From Glandiceps talaboti (taxonomy: Eukaryota; Hemichordata; Enteropneusta; Spengelidae), in the NCBI RefSeq assembly GCF_964340395.1, contig NC_135559.1:8713759-8777758 (forward strand): a stretch of DNA of 64,000 nt. Reading direction: 5' to 3'. Shown in pieces: positions 40,200-45,745 of this stretch. A program made the translations under genes and the position numbers. Under the pieces are notes generated by a model. The model worked only from the letters and a program-made list of their open reading frames with translations, was not told the DNA's origin and searched no databases. Every line of letters begins with the position of its first letter. Positions within the stretch are counted from its first letter, which is position 1.

Positions 40200-43021
40200 T
40201 CATCGCCGTTCCTCACCCACAAAACACCGCCCTTGGCCAGGTGTCAGATCCCTAAATCGAGTGTCCTTGCGATCATTGATGTGCACGTGACGAATATCAT
40301 GACATAAATAATGCATTGCCAACATAAAACCACAATCACGATCTGGAGTGTTATTGAGATTACAGATAACGGATCATACTACAAAGCAGACTAAAAAAAC
40401 TCCGGAAGCTATTTCTTGACTATTCAATAATTCATTACGCCCAATGCAGAAATAACCAAGAGGAACAATTGCACCGTAATCGAGACATATTTCAAGCATA
40501 TTGTTGTCAACAGAAGATAAGCCCAATAAACCCAACTTCCTCGCGGCAGTGTACTTCGTTGCATCGGCTAACACAGAACAACAAACACGAAAACCACCTT
40601 GACTGGAGTATAATTTAAACATACATACTCCGTTTTATCATGTTACCGTACTGGTAATCTATTTTGTTCAACATTTTACAGTTCTGTCATACATGTTGAT
40701 GAGTAGACAGAAGAGAACGGGGTAAGAATATCAAACGGTGGACCAACTGTACACTAATGACACCATTGCATTCAAGTTAGAGAGCTAGGGTTCGGTAGGG
40801 GACTGCTTTAGTTTGTAAGACATTCGTTTGGCTAGGGATGGGGATAATATTACACATTAATATGGGGGGGGGGTGACATGAAGGTGGGGGGTTAACATTA
40901 ACAAGATTTGCAATGTGAAATATAAGACAGTCCACTGTTGTACACGTTCCCAGATGATGATGATGATGAGGAGGAGGAGGAGGAGGAGGAGGAGGGGGAG
41001 GAGGAGGAGGAAAAGCAACGAGAGGAGGTGACAAATAGGACTGATATTGAATTCAAAGTTTCACATTTATATTCCACGGTTAACAAGCCATATTGGATTT
41101 GGCGTCGACATACATTACATGTGACATGAACAAATAAATCAATATATTACATCTTGGCAGACTTCTGTTATTCTCATGGGAAGGCCAATCTGCCAGCGGA
41201 TGTGCTGACAATCAGCTGCAGTTTTCTGTCAATAATGTTTTGTAAAACTGAAGCCATTGCAACCTATATATAGAAGGTTTGCTGTTGAGAAATTTCGAAT
41301 TTAATAGTTGCACAATGTAGTTTTATCAAGATCAGGACAGAAATATATGAAAATGATAATAGCAAATCATTGACTATTTAAGCAGCGCCCTTTACAAGAT
41401 GCATTTAAAGTAGCATGCTACCAATTTCGGGTTTAAAGTCTTTGACAAAGGTCTCAATTCAAATAAAACGTAGAATGTGCATACAACAAGAACAACAGCA
41501 TCGCTTTCGTCTTGAACGTCATTTCCGTTTGACGTGGACAAGACTTGAATTGTGCATACGGGAACGTAAGTGCTCTTCGAGTATAAAAGTAATAACATTG
41601 TTATCACACTTATTGTGTTGATATTCCAAAGGCATAGAAAATGTTGTTTCATTCGGTAAAACTGGTTTTGCACCACCTTAAGAAGTGTTCTGAAAGTCGT
41701 GGTAATGAGGTTTCTTTGCAAAATTTCATTCTGTAATTTTAAAGTTGGATTTTTTTGGACTATTGGGAGTGACGCTTCTGACGCAATGTCCGGTTTGTGC
41801 AACCCGATCGAGACTCAACAGCCTCGCTATCACCTGTGATGCAATGTCCGCTTTGACTGTATACCTTGAGTATTTGTATTGACACTATGTAGGGTCAAAG
41901 GCCTCGCTATCACCCCTGATGCAATTTCCACTTTGACCGTGCACTGAGTTGATTGTATGCGGGAAATAAAAGATTGTCGATAACCTAGAAAAAAGATGGC
42001 AAACCCCAAATTTCTTCTTATATCTCAATATAACCAGGAACACGCTTTTAAATAGCAAAGTTTGGAGATTGTTCGCAAGTTGAATAGGTCTTTGCAAAAT
42101 TTGCCATGGTGGCACTCTACTTCGTGTCTATGTGTACCTTGGGGGTATACATGGTATCGGTTGCTTGCAATTGGTTAATCGTAGAGCACTGCTGCTTCCT
42201 CGATGTCTGAACAATACGAAAACATCCCTGATTTACACTTCTACAGAATACCAAGGGACAAAGCTCTTAAGAAATGGTACTATGAGGTGACGACCCCCAA
42301 TTTGAGCAAGGGCGCTGTATTCTCAATTTCCTGTTTGCAGTATGGAATGGCCTCAGACCTCTGAGGCACATTCTACCTCAACGAGCACTTATGTCTAATC
42401 TAGATCCTTTAACAGTTTACACAATATAACCTTTAACACACATAGGCCACATAGATTGAAACTGGCCTTCGAATTTGTTTCTACTTTTATTTGTTTATTT
42501 TTGTTTTTATATTTTATGTTATTTTACAAACTAAAACAACAAATAAACAAATAAGTAAACAAGTTCATAGGTCAGTTTTAAATCCCTCTGCCTCCGTGCA
42601 ACTTACTTTCGTCATAAACTTCACTCGATAGGTCTTCTTCAACTTCAGATTCCTCTAACGTAAACGGAAATGCTGGTTTTTCTTGAAATTGTTCCATGTT
42701 TGGCCACTTCTCTACATTATAGTATGGTGGTTCATCTACATTGTAGTATGGCGGTTCTTCAATTGGGGGTCCTGGTTCCAACATAATTTCTGGTGCCTCA
42801 TCGGGCCAATTTTCTCGTATGTAATTTTCATAATTGTCCTCATCCTCCTCTAAATCGTCTTTCAATTGTTCCTCTTCTAACGCCTTCATTTCGATGAATT
42901 TTAAGGCGTCCAATAAATTACCGCGTTCATTGTACTCTAAGGAAGGCAATGGGTCGGCGTAATTGACACTAATTAGAACTCCACTCACTAACAGGACTCC
43001 AAGCAGTTTAAGTGACGTCAT
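8695..43021 (-). CDS. Six-exon secreted hyperacidic protein with C-terminal phospholipase A2-like domain (whole gene span)
   Basis: Joined coding sequence: 43021-42607, 34301-34032, 22226-21531, 18812-18630, 13005-12872, 8898-8695. All five introns are GT-AG. The first four joints are phase 1 and the last is phase 0, so the frame stays open for 1902 nt (633 residues plus TAA). Layout: signal peptide about 1-22; Glu/Asp-rich region about 40-521, with three alpha-helical segments each ending in a short leucine motif; Cys-rich PLA2-like domain about 525-633. A dibasic Lys313-Arg314 could be a processing site. The C-terminal domain follows the Cys-Asn-Arg-His ... Cys-Tyr-x-x-Cys-Gly ... Cys-Asp pattern of invertebrate conodipine-like and prokaryotic-type PLA2 proteins, but with Gln561 where Asp is usual. 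Secretion follows from the signal peptide. A calcium- or mineral-binding role is inference from acidity. Extra symmetric (phase 1-1) exons could have been missed. Confidence 0.85.
9971..10003 (+). repeat. Short dispersed repeat shared with 42034-42066
   Basis: CCAGGAACAAGCTTTCAAAT followed by ACAAAGTTTGGA-type sequence; the block at 42034-42066 reads the same with few changes. It lies just before the 10040-10304 repeat and may be part of a larger decayed element. Confidence 0.4.
10040..10304 (+). repeat. Dispersed repeat, copy 1 of an inverted pair
   Basis: About 260 bp that match 16364-16626 in reverse complement, with shared blocks such as TTTCACAAACATGTCGTCTA / TAGACGACATGTTTGTGAAA and a TGACGTCA site. 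The right end (ACCT then TTAA) mirrors the TTAA-AGGT end of the other copy, suggesting a TTAA-inserting element. Confidence 0.7.
11079..11438. repeat. GT / GTATCAAT / TATG compound array
   Basis: (GT)n at 11097-11126, then about seven loose units of CAATGTGTATGTGTGTGTAT (11126-11275), a TATG array (11289-11381) and (GT)n to 11437. Confidence 0.93.
12872..13005 (-). CDS. Coding exon 5: first half of PLA2-like domain with active-site motif
   Basis: Encodes residues 522-566 (phase 1 to phase 0). The acceptor reads TTTTATAG|AACAAG and the donor CTATGT|GTGAGT; the other possible GT (two bases earlier) would break the frame into exon 6. Cysteines at 525, 535, 557, 563 and 566. A glycine-rich loop (Ser-Gly-Leu-Gly-Gly-Asp-Gly, 542-548) precedes the signature Cys557-Asn558-Arg559-His560, then Gln561, Leu562, Cys563, Tyr564. 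In PLA2 families the residue after the His is normally Asp, a calcium ligand; here the codon is CAA (Gln). The His is kept. The exon break just after the second signature cysteine separates the active-site helix from the rest of the domain. Confidence 0.87.
13166..13546. repeat. Compound array: CG, GACA, GTCA, TA with inverted symmetry
   Basis: GACA then GTCA units (13205-13252), TA, a short GTCTGACTGACA, TA, then GTCTGACTGACTGTCTGTCT (from 13328), TA (13355-13423), a unique 39-bp spacer (13424-13462) and TA to 13546. The two GACA/GTCT blocks are inverted relative to each other. Confidence 0.93.
16364..16626 (-). repeat. Dispersed repeat, copy 2 of an inverted pair
   Basis: Reverse-complement partner of 10040-10304, about 6 kb away and in a neighbouring intron. 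It starts after TTAA with AGGTGATTCAAAATGCTC and ends near GACGAGCGGAGTCAACAGG. The two copies are diverged, so the insertion is old. Confidence 0.7.
17422..17466. repeat. (GTCT)n microsatellite
   Basis: About 11 imperfect GTCT units. Confidence 0.9.
18000..18533. mobile_element. TTAA-flanked foldback MITE, copy A
   Basis: TTAA lies at 17996-17999 and 18534-18537. The ends are inverted (ATGGGAACACAACTCCAGGA against AGGGGCACGCCACACCAGGA). Inside, long inverted arms (about 18027-18130 and 18390-18480) share a TTACATCACCTGCAACTATT-type stretch. The middle holds a T-rich, AATAAA-containing stretch absent from copy B. A TTAA target fits piggyBac or Kolobok-type transposases; no coding sequence is present. 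Confidence 0.7.
18630..18812 (-). CDS. Coding exon 4: acidic coiled-coil-like module
   Basis: Encodes residues 461-521 (61 codons, phase 1 to phase 1). The acceptor reads TTTCGTCAG|CCGAG and the donor GAATATG|GTGAGA. No ATG-initiated frame covers it well; it was recognised by the open frame between splice sites, the phase match and the same composition as its neighbours. It is rich in Glu, Ala, Gln and Leu, with the motif Val-Asp-Asp-Met-Leu-Phe-Glu-Leu at 490-497, matching the position of the leucine motif in exons 2 and 3. It ends in a Glu/Gln-rich probable helix (498-520). Confidence 0.82.
18813..21530 (-). other. Intron 3 of the acidic PLA2-like gene (2718 bp)
   Basis: Canonical ends. 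Apart from one dispersed repeat copy at 21172-21330, nothing recognisable was seen. Confidence 0.75.
21172..21330 (+). repeat. Dispersed repeat family (GGTAAC/GGAACCAAACAA type), copy 1
   Basis: About 155 bp shared with 53203-53368 (same strand) and 25803-25945 (opposite strand). Order of landmarks: TTTCTGCATCCATTATTTCT, an AT-rich tract, an A-run, then GGGTCGGGTAACGGGAACC, ACAATT and TTTTAGGCCT. No coding frame. Probably a SINE or MITE; the class is not settled. Confidence 0.65.
21531..22226 (-). CDS. Coding exon 3: long acidic region
   Basis: Encodes residues 229-460 (232 codons, phase 1 to phase 1), the largest exon. The acceptor reads TTTCACAG|AAATAG and the donor GAAG|GTATGT. It begins with an alanine/glutamate helical segment ending in Ala-Glu-Glu-Ile-Leu-Leu-Glu-Leu (258-265), then long Glu/Asp tracts broken by Tyr, Gly and Pro. 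Lys313-Arg314 is the only clear dibasic pair and could be a proprotein convertase site. A less acidic patch at about 369-388 is aromatic (Trp371, Tyr376, Tyr378, Tyr381). No cysteine is present. Such a charge pattern suggests an extended, disordered, calcium-binding polypeptide (inference). Confidence 0.88.
24215..24342. repeat. Foldback repeat with 37-bp arms
   Basis: The left arm (24215-24251) and the right arm (24306-24342, reversed) differ at only a few positions; both contain GACCCTCCACC and ACAGGATACG. The spacer is about 54 bp. No target duplication was found. Confidence 0.65.
25803..25945 (-). repeat. Dispersed repeat family, copy 2
   Basis: Reverse-strand copy with GGTTCCGGTTACCCGAGCC, a run of A, GCGAAAATTGCGAAATAGTG and GGATGCGGAAACTGACATC, the reverse complement of the landmarks in the other copies. 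A short piece with the same end (26110-26172, ending TTAGGCCTTA) may be a fragment of another copy. Confidence 0.65.
26484..26588. repeat. (CA)n-(TA)n compound microsatellite
   Basis: About 10 CA units followed by about 41 TA units. Confidence 0.95.
27371..28022 (+). repeat. Three dispersed copies of a GGCGGGAAAGTATATGTCGT unit
   Basis: Copies at about 27371-27410, 27812-27875 and 27973-28022 share TTTTGGCGGGAAAGTATATG followed by TCGTCAAAA and a TTGG(C/T)GCA-like word. The GGCGGGAAA core matches the E2F-binding pattern. Between the copies the sequence is unrelated. Confidence 0.6.
28964..29516 (+). repeat. 42-bp minisatellite, about 13 units
   Basis: Unit: CATTGCTACATTTTTTGTCT then AGCTTGACAAATGTCTTACT and AA. 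Later units alternate between a GTCTTACTAA form and an AATATTATCAA form, giving an 84-bp higher-order pattern. Because 42 is a multiple of three, a 173-codon frame stays open through it; that frame is not taken as a gene. Confidence 0.85.
30708..30751 (+). repeat. A-rich tract
   Basis: A runs broken by single G residues. It precedes the foldback at 30806 and could be the tail of a retroposed sequence, but no body was recognised. Confidence 0.8.
30806..30946. repeat. Foldback repeat abutting a TA array
   Basis: Arms at about 30811-30866 and 30886-30940 are inverted copies sharing GGAACTCTTTCTTGGTTGTA and GAGTTTCACGCATGG, with a loop of about 20 bp. The right arm runs straight into the TA array at 30947. 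One arm end (rc CAACCAAGAAAGAGTTCCAG) also occurs at 13424-13462 between two TA arrays. Confidence 0.68.
30947..31027. repeat. (TA)n microsatellite
   Basis: About 40 TA units directly after the foldback arm ending GAGTTCCAGTACAAGCAAAA. Confidence 0.95.
31034..31308 (+). repeat. Duplicated segments around a TA array
   Basis: TATTGCAATGACGTATTACT plus AGTTAT occurs at 31034, 31075 (one base changed) and 31162. The 34-bp word beginning ACAGATACACGTAAGTTAGT occurs at 31110-31143 and 31275-31308. A TA array (31187-31250) lies inside the second copy. Confidence 0.65.
31187..31250. repeat. (TA)n microsatellite
   Basis: About 32 TA units inside a duplicated segment. Confidence 0.95.
31599..32204. 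mobile_element. Non-autonomous DNA transposon with TTA target duplication (PIF/Harbinger-like)
   Basis: The ends are imperfect inverted repeats of about 33 bp. The left begins GGGAGCCGTCAGTAATTAC and the right, read in reverse, begins GGGAGCCTTCAGTAATATC; both continue into a G-rich stretch. TTA flanks both sides (31596-31598 and 32205-32207). A 3-bp TWA duplication with G-rich termini is the habit of PIF/Harbinger elements. At 606 bp and with no transposase frame it must be non-autonomous. It encloses a tRNA-like sequence. Confidence 0.68.
32012..32078 (-). repeat. Degenerate tRNA-like sequence (possible SINE head)
   Basis: On the minus strand a box A-like stretch (rc of 32054-32068, TAGTTGTTAGAGCTC) is followed about 22 bases later by a box B-like GGGTTCGAACCC (rc of 32020-32032), with the usual AGGTCC between. 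The T stem has one mismatch, and no good anticodon stem or acceptor stem can be drawn. It is a pseudo-tRNA or the head of a tRNA-derived SINE rather than a working tRNA. Confidence 0.5.
32764..32994 (+). pseudogene. 3' end of a non-LTR retrotransposon ORF2, broken by a stop
   Basis: The plus-strand frame from about 32764 reads an Arg/Glu/Gln-rich helix followed by a Cys-x2-Cys-x3-Cys motif ending in Ala-Arg-Ile-Gly. This is the typical C-terminal zinc-finger tail of metazoan LINE reverse transcriptases (Cys-x2-Cys-x3-Cys-x-Ser-Arg-Ile-Gly-Leu-x-Ser-His-x-Arg). Here a TAG at 32956-32958 sits inside the motif, just after Ile-Gly; the frame then continues Leu-Ser-His-Ser-Arg to a TGA at 32992-32994. 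Upstream the frame meets a TAA at 32719, and no polymerase domain is visible, so this is a 5'-truncated dead copy in intron 2. Family recognition rests on the tail motif alone. Confidence 0.72.
33228..33292 (-). repeat. Dispersed repeat fragment shared with 63660-63725
   Basis: In reverse complement it reads CATTTTTCGATCAGCAGACA and ATATATTCACTGATAATTGT, closely matching the block at 63675-63725. A second shared word (ATGCACTAGCT) is found at 32741 and 63468, so both places may hold pieces of one family. Confidence 0.45.
33596..33945. repeat. Cryptic ATTG/ATCG simple-sequence region
   Basis: Irregular ATTGATTG, ATCGATTG and CTGACTGA words over about 350 bp. It lies just downstream of the donor of exon 2 on the minus strand. 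Confidence 0.8.
34032..34301 (-). CDS. Coding exon 2: acidic module
   Basis: Encodes residues 139-228 (90 codons, phase 1 to phase 1). The acceptor reads TTTGTAG|GTGAAC and the donor AAAAG|GTAAAT. The sequence is almost entirely Glu/Asp with Leu and Ile. A helical segment ends in Ala-Glu-Asp-Leu-Leu-Thr-Glu-Phe (170-177), followed by a run of acidic residues and a Leu-Asp-Glu-Leu-rich end. The same plan recurs in exons 3 and 4, suggesting duplication of a symmetric exon. No cysteine is present. Confidence 0.85.
35160..35310. repeat. (CATA)n-(CAGA)n compound microsatellite
   Basis: CATA units to 35255, then about 14 CAGA units. Confidence 0.96.
37048..37262. repeat. CATC / TACG / CATA / CA compound microsatellite
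   Basis: Short CATC run (37056-37075), TACG units (about 37104-37118), CATA units, a CA run (37160-37187) and CATA again. Confidence 0.95.
39115..39189. repeat. (GT)n microsatellite
   Basis: About 36 uninterrupted GT units. Confidence 0.97.
39924..40199. repeat. Symmetric compound tetranucleotide array (ACAG-GGAC-GGGC-GGAC-ACAG)
   Basis: After a GA-rich lead-in, ACAG units (39970-39987) change to GGAC (39988-40009), GGGC (about 40010-40044), GGAC again (to 40108) and ACAG again (to 40199). Each step is a single-base change of the unit. The plus strand of the centre has many GGG runs one base apart. Confidence 0.95.
40954..41011 (+). repeat. GAT/GAG purine-rich array
   Basis: GAT units followed by GAG units on the plus strand. 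They encode an acidic run by chance, but on the strand opposite to the gene. Confidence 0.92.
41775..41950 (+). repeat. Degenerate tandem duplication, period about 80 bp
   Basis: GCCTCGCTATCACC(T/C) followed by TGATGCAAT and CTTTGAC occurs at 41820-41860 and 41900-41940; a weaker third word (GACGCAATGTCCGGTTTG) is at 41779. Confidence 0.5.
42607..43021 (-). CDS. Coding exon 1: signal peptide and start of acidic region
   Basis: Encodes residues 1-138 plus the first base of codon 139. The ATG at 43021 has A at -3 and is followed by a typical signal peptide: Lys5, then a Leu/Val/Ile-rich core at about 6-19, with likely cleavage after Ala22 (Asn-Tyr-Ala before Asp). The mature part is acidic, with a proline/tyrosine-rich stretch at 82-103 that contains a tandem 8-residue repeat (Glu-Pro-Pro-Tyr-Tyr-Asn-Val at 89-95 and 97-103). 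The donor on the minus strand reads GAAA|GTAAGT. This ATG is preferred because it is the only one that gives a signal peptide. Confidence 0.87.
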
Positions 43022-43050
43022 TTCCGCTTCGGAAATCTACATACACCAAG
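43022..43050 (-). other. 5' untranslated part of the first coding exon
   Basis: On the minus strand a pyrimidine-rich tract ends in TTTCCACAG at 43059-43051, a good acceptor. The 29 bases after it run to the ATG without another start. This suggests that the true first exon is noncoding and lies further upstream (above 43060). The palindrome TGACGTCA at 43013-43020 overlaps the start codon itself. Confidence 0.5.
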
Positions 43051-43125
43051 CTGTGGAAAGAGAAATCAAACTGAAAGTCAAAACATGTTTATAAATCAAT
43101 TTTAAAGATTAAACATACATGCATA

Positions 43126-43133
43126 CGCACGCA

Positions 43134-43165
<32 letters not shown>

Positions 43166-43250
43166 CACACACACATACACACATACATACATACATACAT
43201 ACATACATACATACATACATACATACATACATACATACATACATACATTC
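43126..43250. repeat. CGCA-CA-CATA compound microsatellite
   Basis: CGCA units, CA run and CATA units in sequence, about 80 bp upstream of the coding exon 1 acceptor. Confidence 0.95.
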
Positions 43251-44171
43251 ATTTTAAGCTATCAAGTTCAAGTAGTTACATTCGTAGTAAAGCATCACCA
43301 TGGATATGGTGACGATATAGCAGTTTCCTTGATGTGTTTTAAAGCCTAAAAAATAACATCACCAGATGTAAACAATTAAGTGGTGACGTCAACACGTAGA
43401 TCAGAAACAGGGAAGGCGTACATATTTCTACTAAGAACTTCTTGAGAATTGTAATGTAATGTTGTGATATGAGATTGTAAATCGTGGTTTGACATAAGGG
43501 TGTATAACCACTTTTGTGTCAATATTAATCTTTGTACTGTCATTAAAGTTTCTGACGACTACTAATTACGATGCTTGTTGCTAGCACGCATCAGAAAGCA
43601 GACATCAGTATTAGTAATGTTACAACCTGGGTAGTCACGGTTACATAAAAGTGACAATATACCTTCGATAATTTCGTCTTAAATTGAAACTATAAATTGT
43701 CTGTGTTCTACAAGGTTACATCCCCTCTTATGTATGAACAATAATCCTTGAAAGCCTTCTAACGTCATCAGTGGGCATTTTTAAACGCTCTTATCTTCAA
43801 TTCGACGCCTACACACTGTTCATATGGTGGGTTAGCGATGAATCAGTGCACTGCGTGGGAGGAGTAAACAATTGATAGAATATTGGAATTCATATGTCAC
43901 GTATTTGTACTATAGGTTACTATGGACACACTGCAGACAACAATCACATATGTATGCTGTATGAGGTTAGACAGAATAGAATCAGAATGTAGAACAGTGG
44001 GTCACTAACTACTTCTGCTTTGAAGCTAGGGAGTAGGGTTAGAGTTCGTTCAGAGAAAGGATCTAGGAACTGGGTCAGATAGATAGACTCCAATAGTACT
44101 TTAACTTAAAGTGGCTATAAGGATGACAAATTGGTATTTATTTGGTACTACTATGGTTTTTTTATTTGAAA

Positions 44172-44357
44172 AACAATGTGAAACAACATATACCAAGTCC
44201 TTGACTGTAACTCAATAAATTGCCAAAAAGAAAAAAAAATGTGTAAAATGTTTGTTATTGTACGTACAATAAACAAACATTTCGGACACTTTCTAGCATT
44301 TTGCAACTTATTGGGTTACAAACAAGGACTTGGTATTTGTTGTTTTACATGTTTTAT
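44172..44357. mobile_element. Near-perfect foldback (palindromic) element
   Basis: Two arms of about 90 bp are inverted copies meeting at the palindrome ATTGTACGTACAAT (44257-44270), with essentially no loop. Left-arm landmarks (ACCAAGTCCTTG, AAATGTTTGTTATTG) reappear in reverse complement in the right arm. No coding sequence. The shape fits a foldback MITE. Confidence 0.65.
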
Positions 44358-45573
44358 AGTAATATAAACAAATCCTAGTCAACATTATATTGTGATCTAT
44401 AACAAAATATTAATAAAATGTCTGTGATTACCTCGCCATTGTAAGAAGATAAGCAGATATCAATTTAGTGAATTGTGTGTGATCAAGGTTGAAGTTGCAT
44501 AATTGAAATATATATATGTCAATGTAATCGAGGGTTTGCTCATATTGTATATTGTATCATCAACGCTATAGCCAAATTAGAGTACTCGCAGCTGTTACAT
44601 AAAACCGAAGGTATCTTGAGTTCATCTTAATACCCATGTACAGTAGTACAATCGAAATAAGACATAACTTGTCAACGTATAAGTTACATAGTGTATGACA
44701 AGAATTGTCTAAAACTGATATTTACTGAGAATTTGAGAACAATCATGAAACTCAATTACTATTAGGATTAATGGAATCTAATAAGTATTTTCTGCTGAAA
44801 ATTAATACTTTGAACAAAAATAGTGATTTTGTTCTAAATTGATTGTTGCTGTATAACATATGTTTATATTTTGCAGTAAGCTGCAGACTCTTCTACAGCC
44901 AATTCTAATTGGCATATAATATATTGCTGACGGCACTACGTATTTTAGGTCATTGTAGTTCAACAAAATACACGAATTAATAAAATATTTCCTGTTTCTT
45001 CGGTTATTTGGATTTTCAAAATATTGTTATTGGTTTCAGTATCATATGTTATCTAGTATATAAATTATTGATATTGATATTACAAACTACGTCATAATGA
45101 CGTCAGACAATGACTCGTCCTCCATAAATTGTTCAAAACTTGGCGACATCAGACCAACTAGGAACATACTGTACTCTGCTTGTTGGCCAATGTAAATGCA
45201 GTACACATGCGCGCCTTGGGGTCCCATGTTACCCAACCTTCCCAGTAACTAGAGACGCTTTTTTCCCCTGATGATTTACAAAAACCTTCTCCCCAACTAA
45301 ATGACTGACGCCATGCAAATAAGCCAATTCAAAGTGGTGGTCAGAAGTTGAGATGGATGAGAACTGTAATGTTTGCGGCACAACACATTGAGAAATTTAC
45401 TTCATCCTAACATGCATACTAGACGACCTCTGAACTTTAAATTTCTGAAAGAAAATAAGTATAATTTGTCAGCATATTTATTCATCATTGTCGCCTTAAA
45501 AAGTATATTGATCCTTCTGTCAAAATTATGGATAATATTTTGTCCTAAAAATTACTTTGTTGGGTAACATTAA

Positions 45574-45745
45574 AGGGAATGCTACTCTAGGGAATAAAGG
45601 TATTGCCATAAACTTTGGGCTCTAGAGAGTCATTCCATGAGTTCACATCACATAAGTTTCGCTCGGTTGCCAAGAAACACCAAATTGAATTTGCTTACTT
45701 TTTGATATTATGGCTTGACACACCCTGCCCACACATGGTCAATTC
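45574..45745 (+). mobile_element. Half copy of the TTAA foldback MITE family
   Basis: TTAA at 45570-45573 is followed by AGGGAATGCTACTCTAGGGA, then the shared 'CTAGAGAGTCATTCCATGA' and 'TTCACATCACAT' stretches found in copies A and B. The similarity fades at about 45.75 kb and no right end was found, so it is truncated or decayed. Confidence 0.5.

Larger units (their letters stand above)
34302..42606 (-). other. Intron 1 of the acidic PLA2-like gene (8305 bp)
   Basis: Canonical GT-AG ends. It contains CATA/CAGA arrays (35160-35310, 37048-37262), a GT array (39115-39189), a compound tetranucleotide array (39924-40199), a GAG-rich tract (40954-41011) and a degenerate tandem duplication (41775-41950). 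No additional acidic exon in the right phase was seen on the minus strand. Confidence 0.75.

Noticed and set aside
39863-40307. Frames of 105-144 codons with Arg-Thr-Asp-Gly or Ser-Val-Cys-Leu repeats
   Set aside because: Translations of the ACAG/GGAC/GGGC array.
40938-41129. Plus-strand frame with a run of Asp and Glu, resembling the acidic gene
   Set aside because: It comes from a GAT/GAG microsatellite on the opposite strand to the gene, lacks splice-site support and is not an extra exon.
41392-41802. 136-codon minus-strand frame in intron 1
   Set aside because: Overlaps a degenerate tandem duplication, has no recognisable domain, and is not flanked by a phase-matched splice site.
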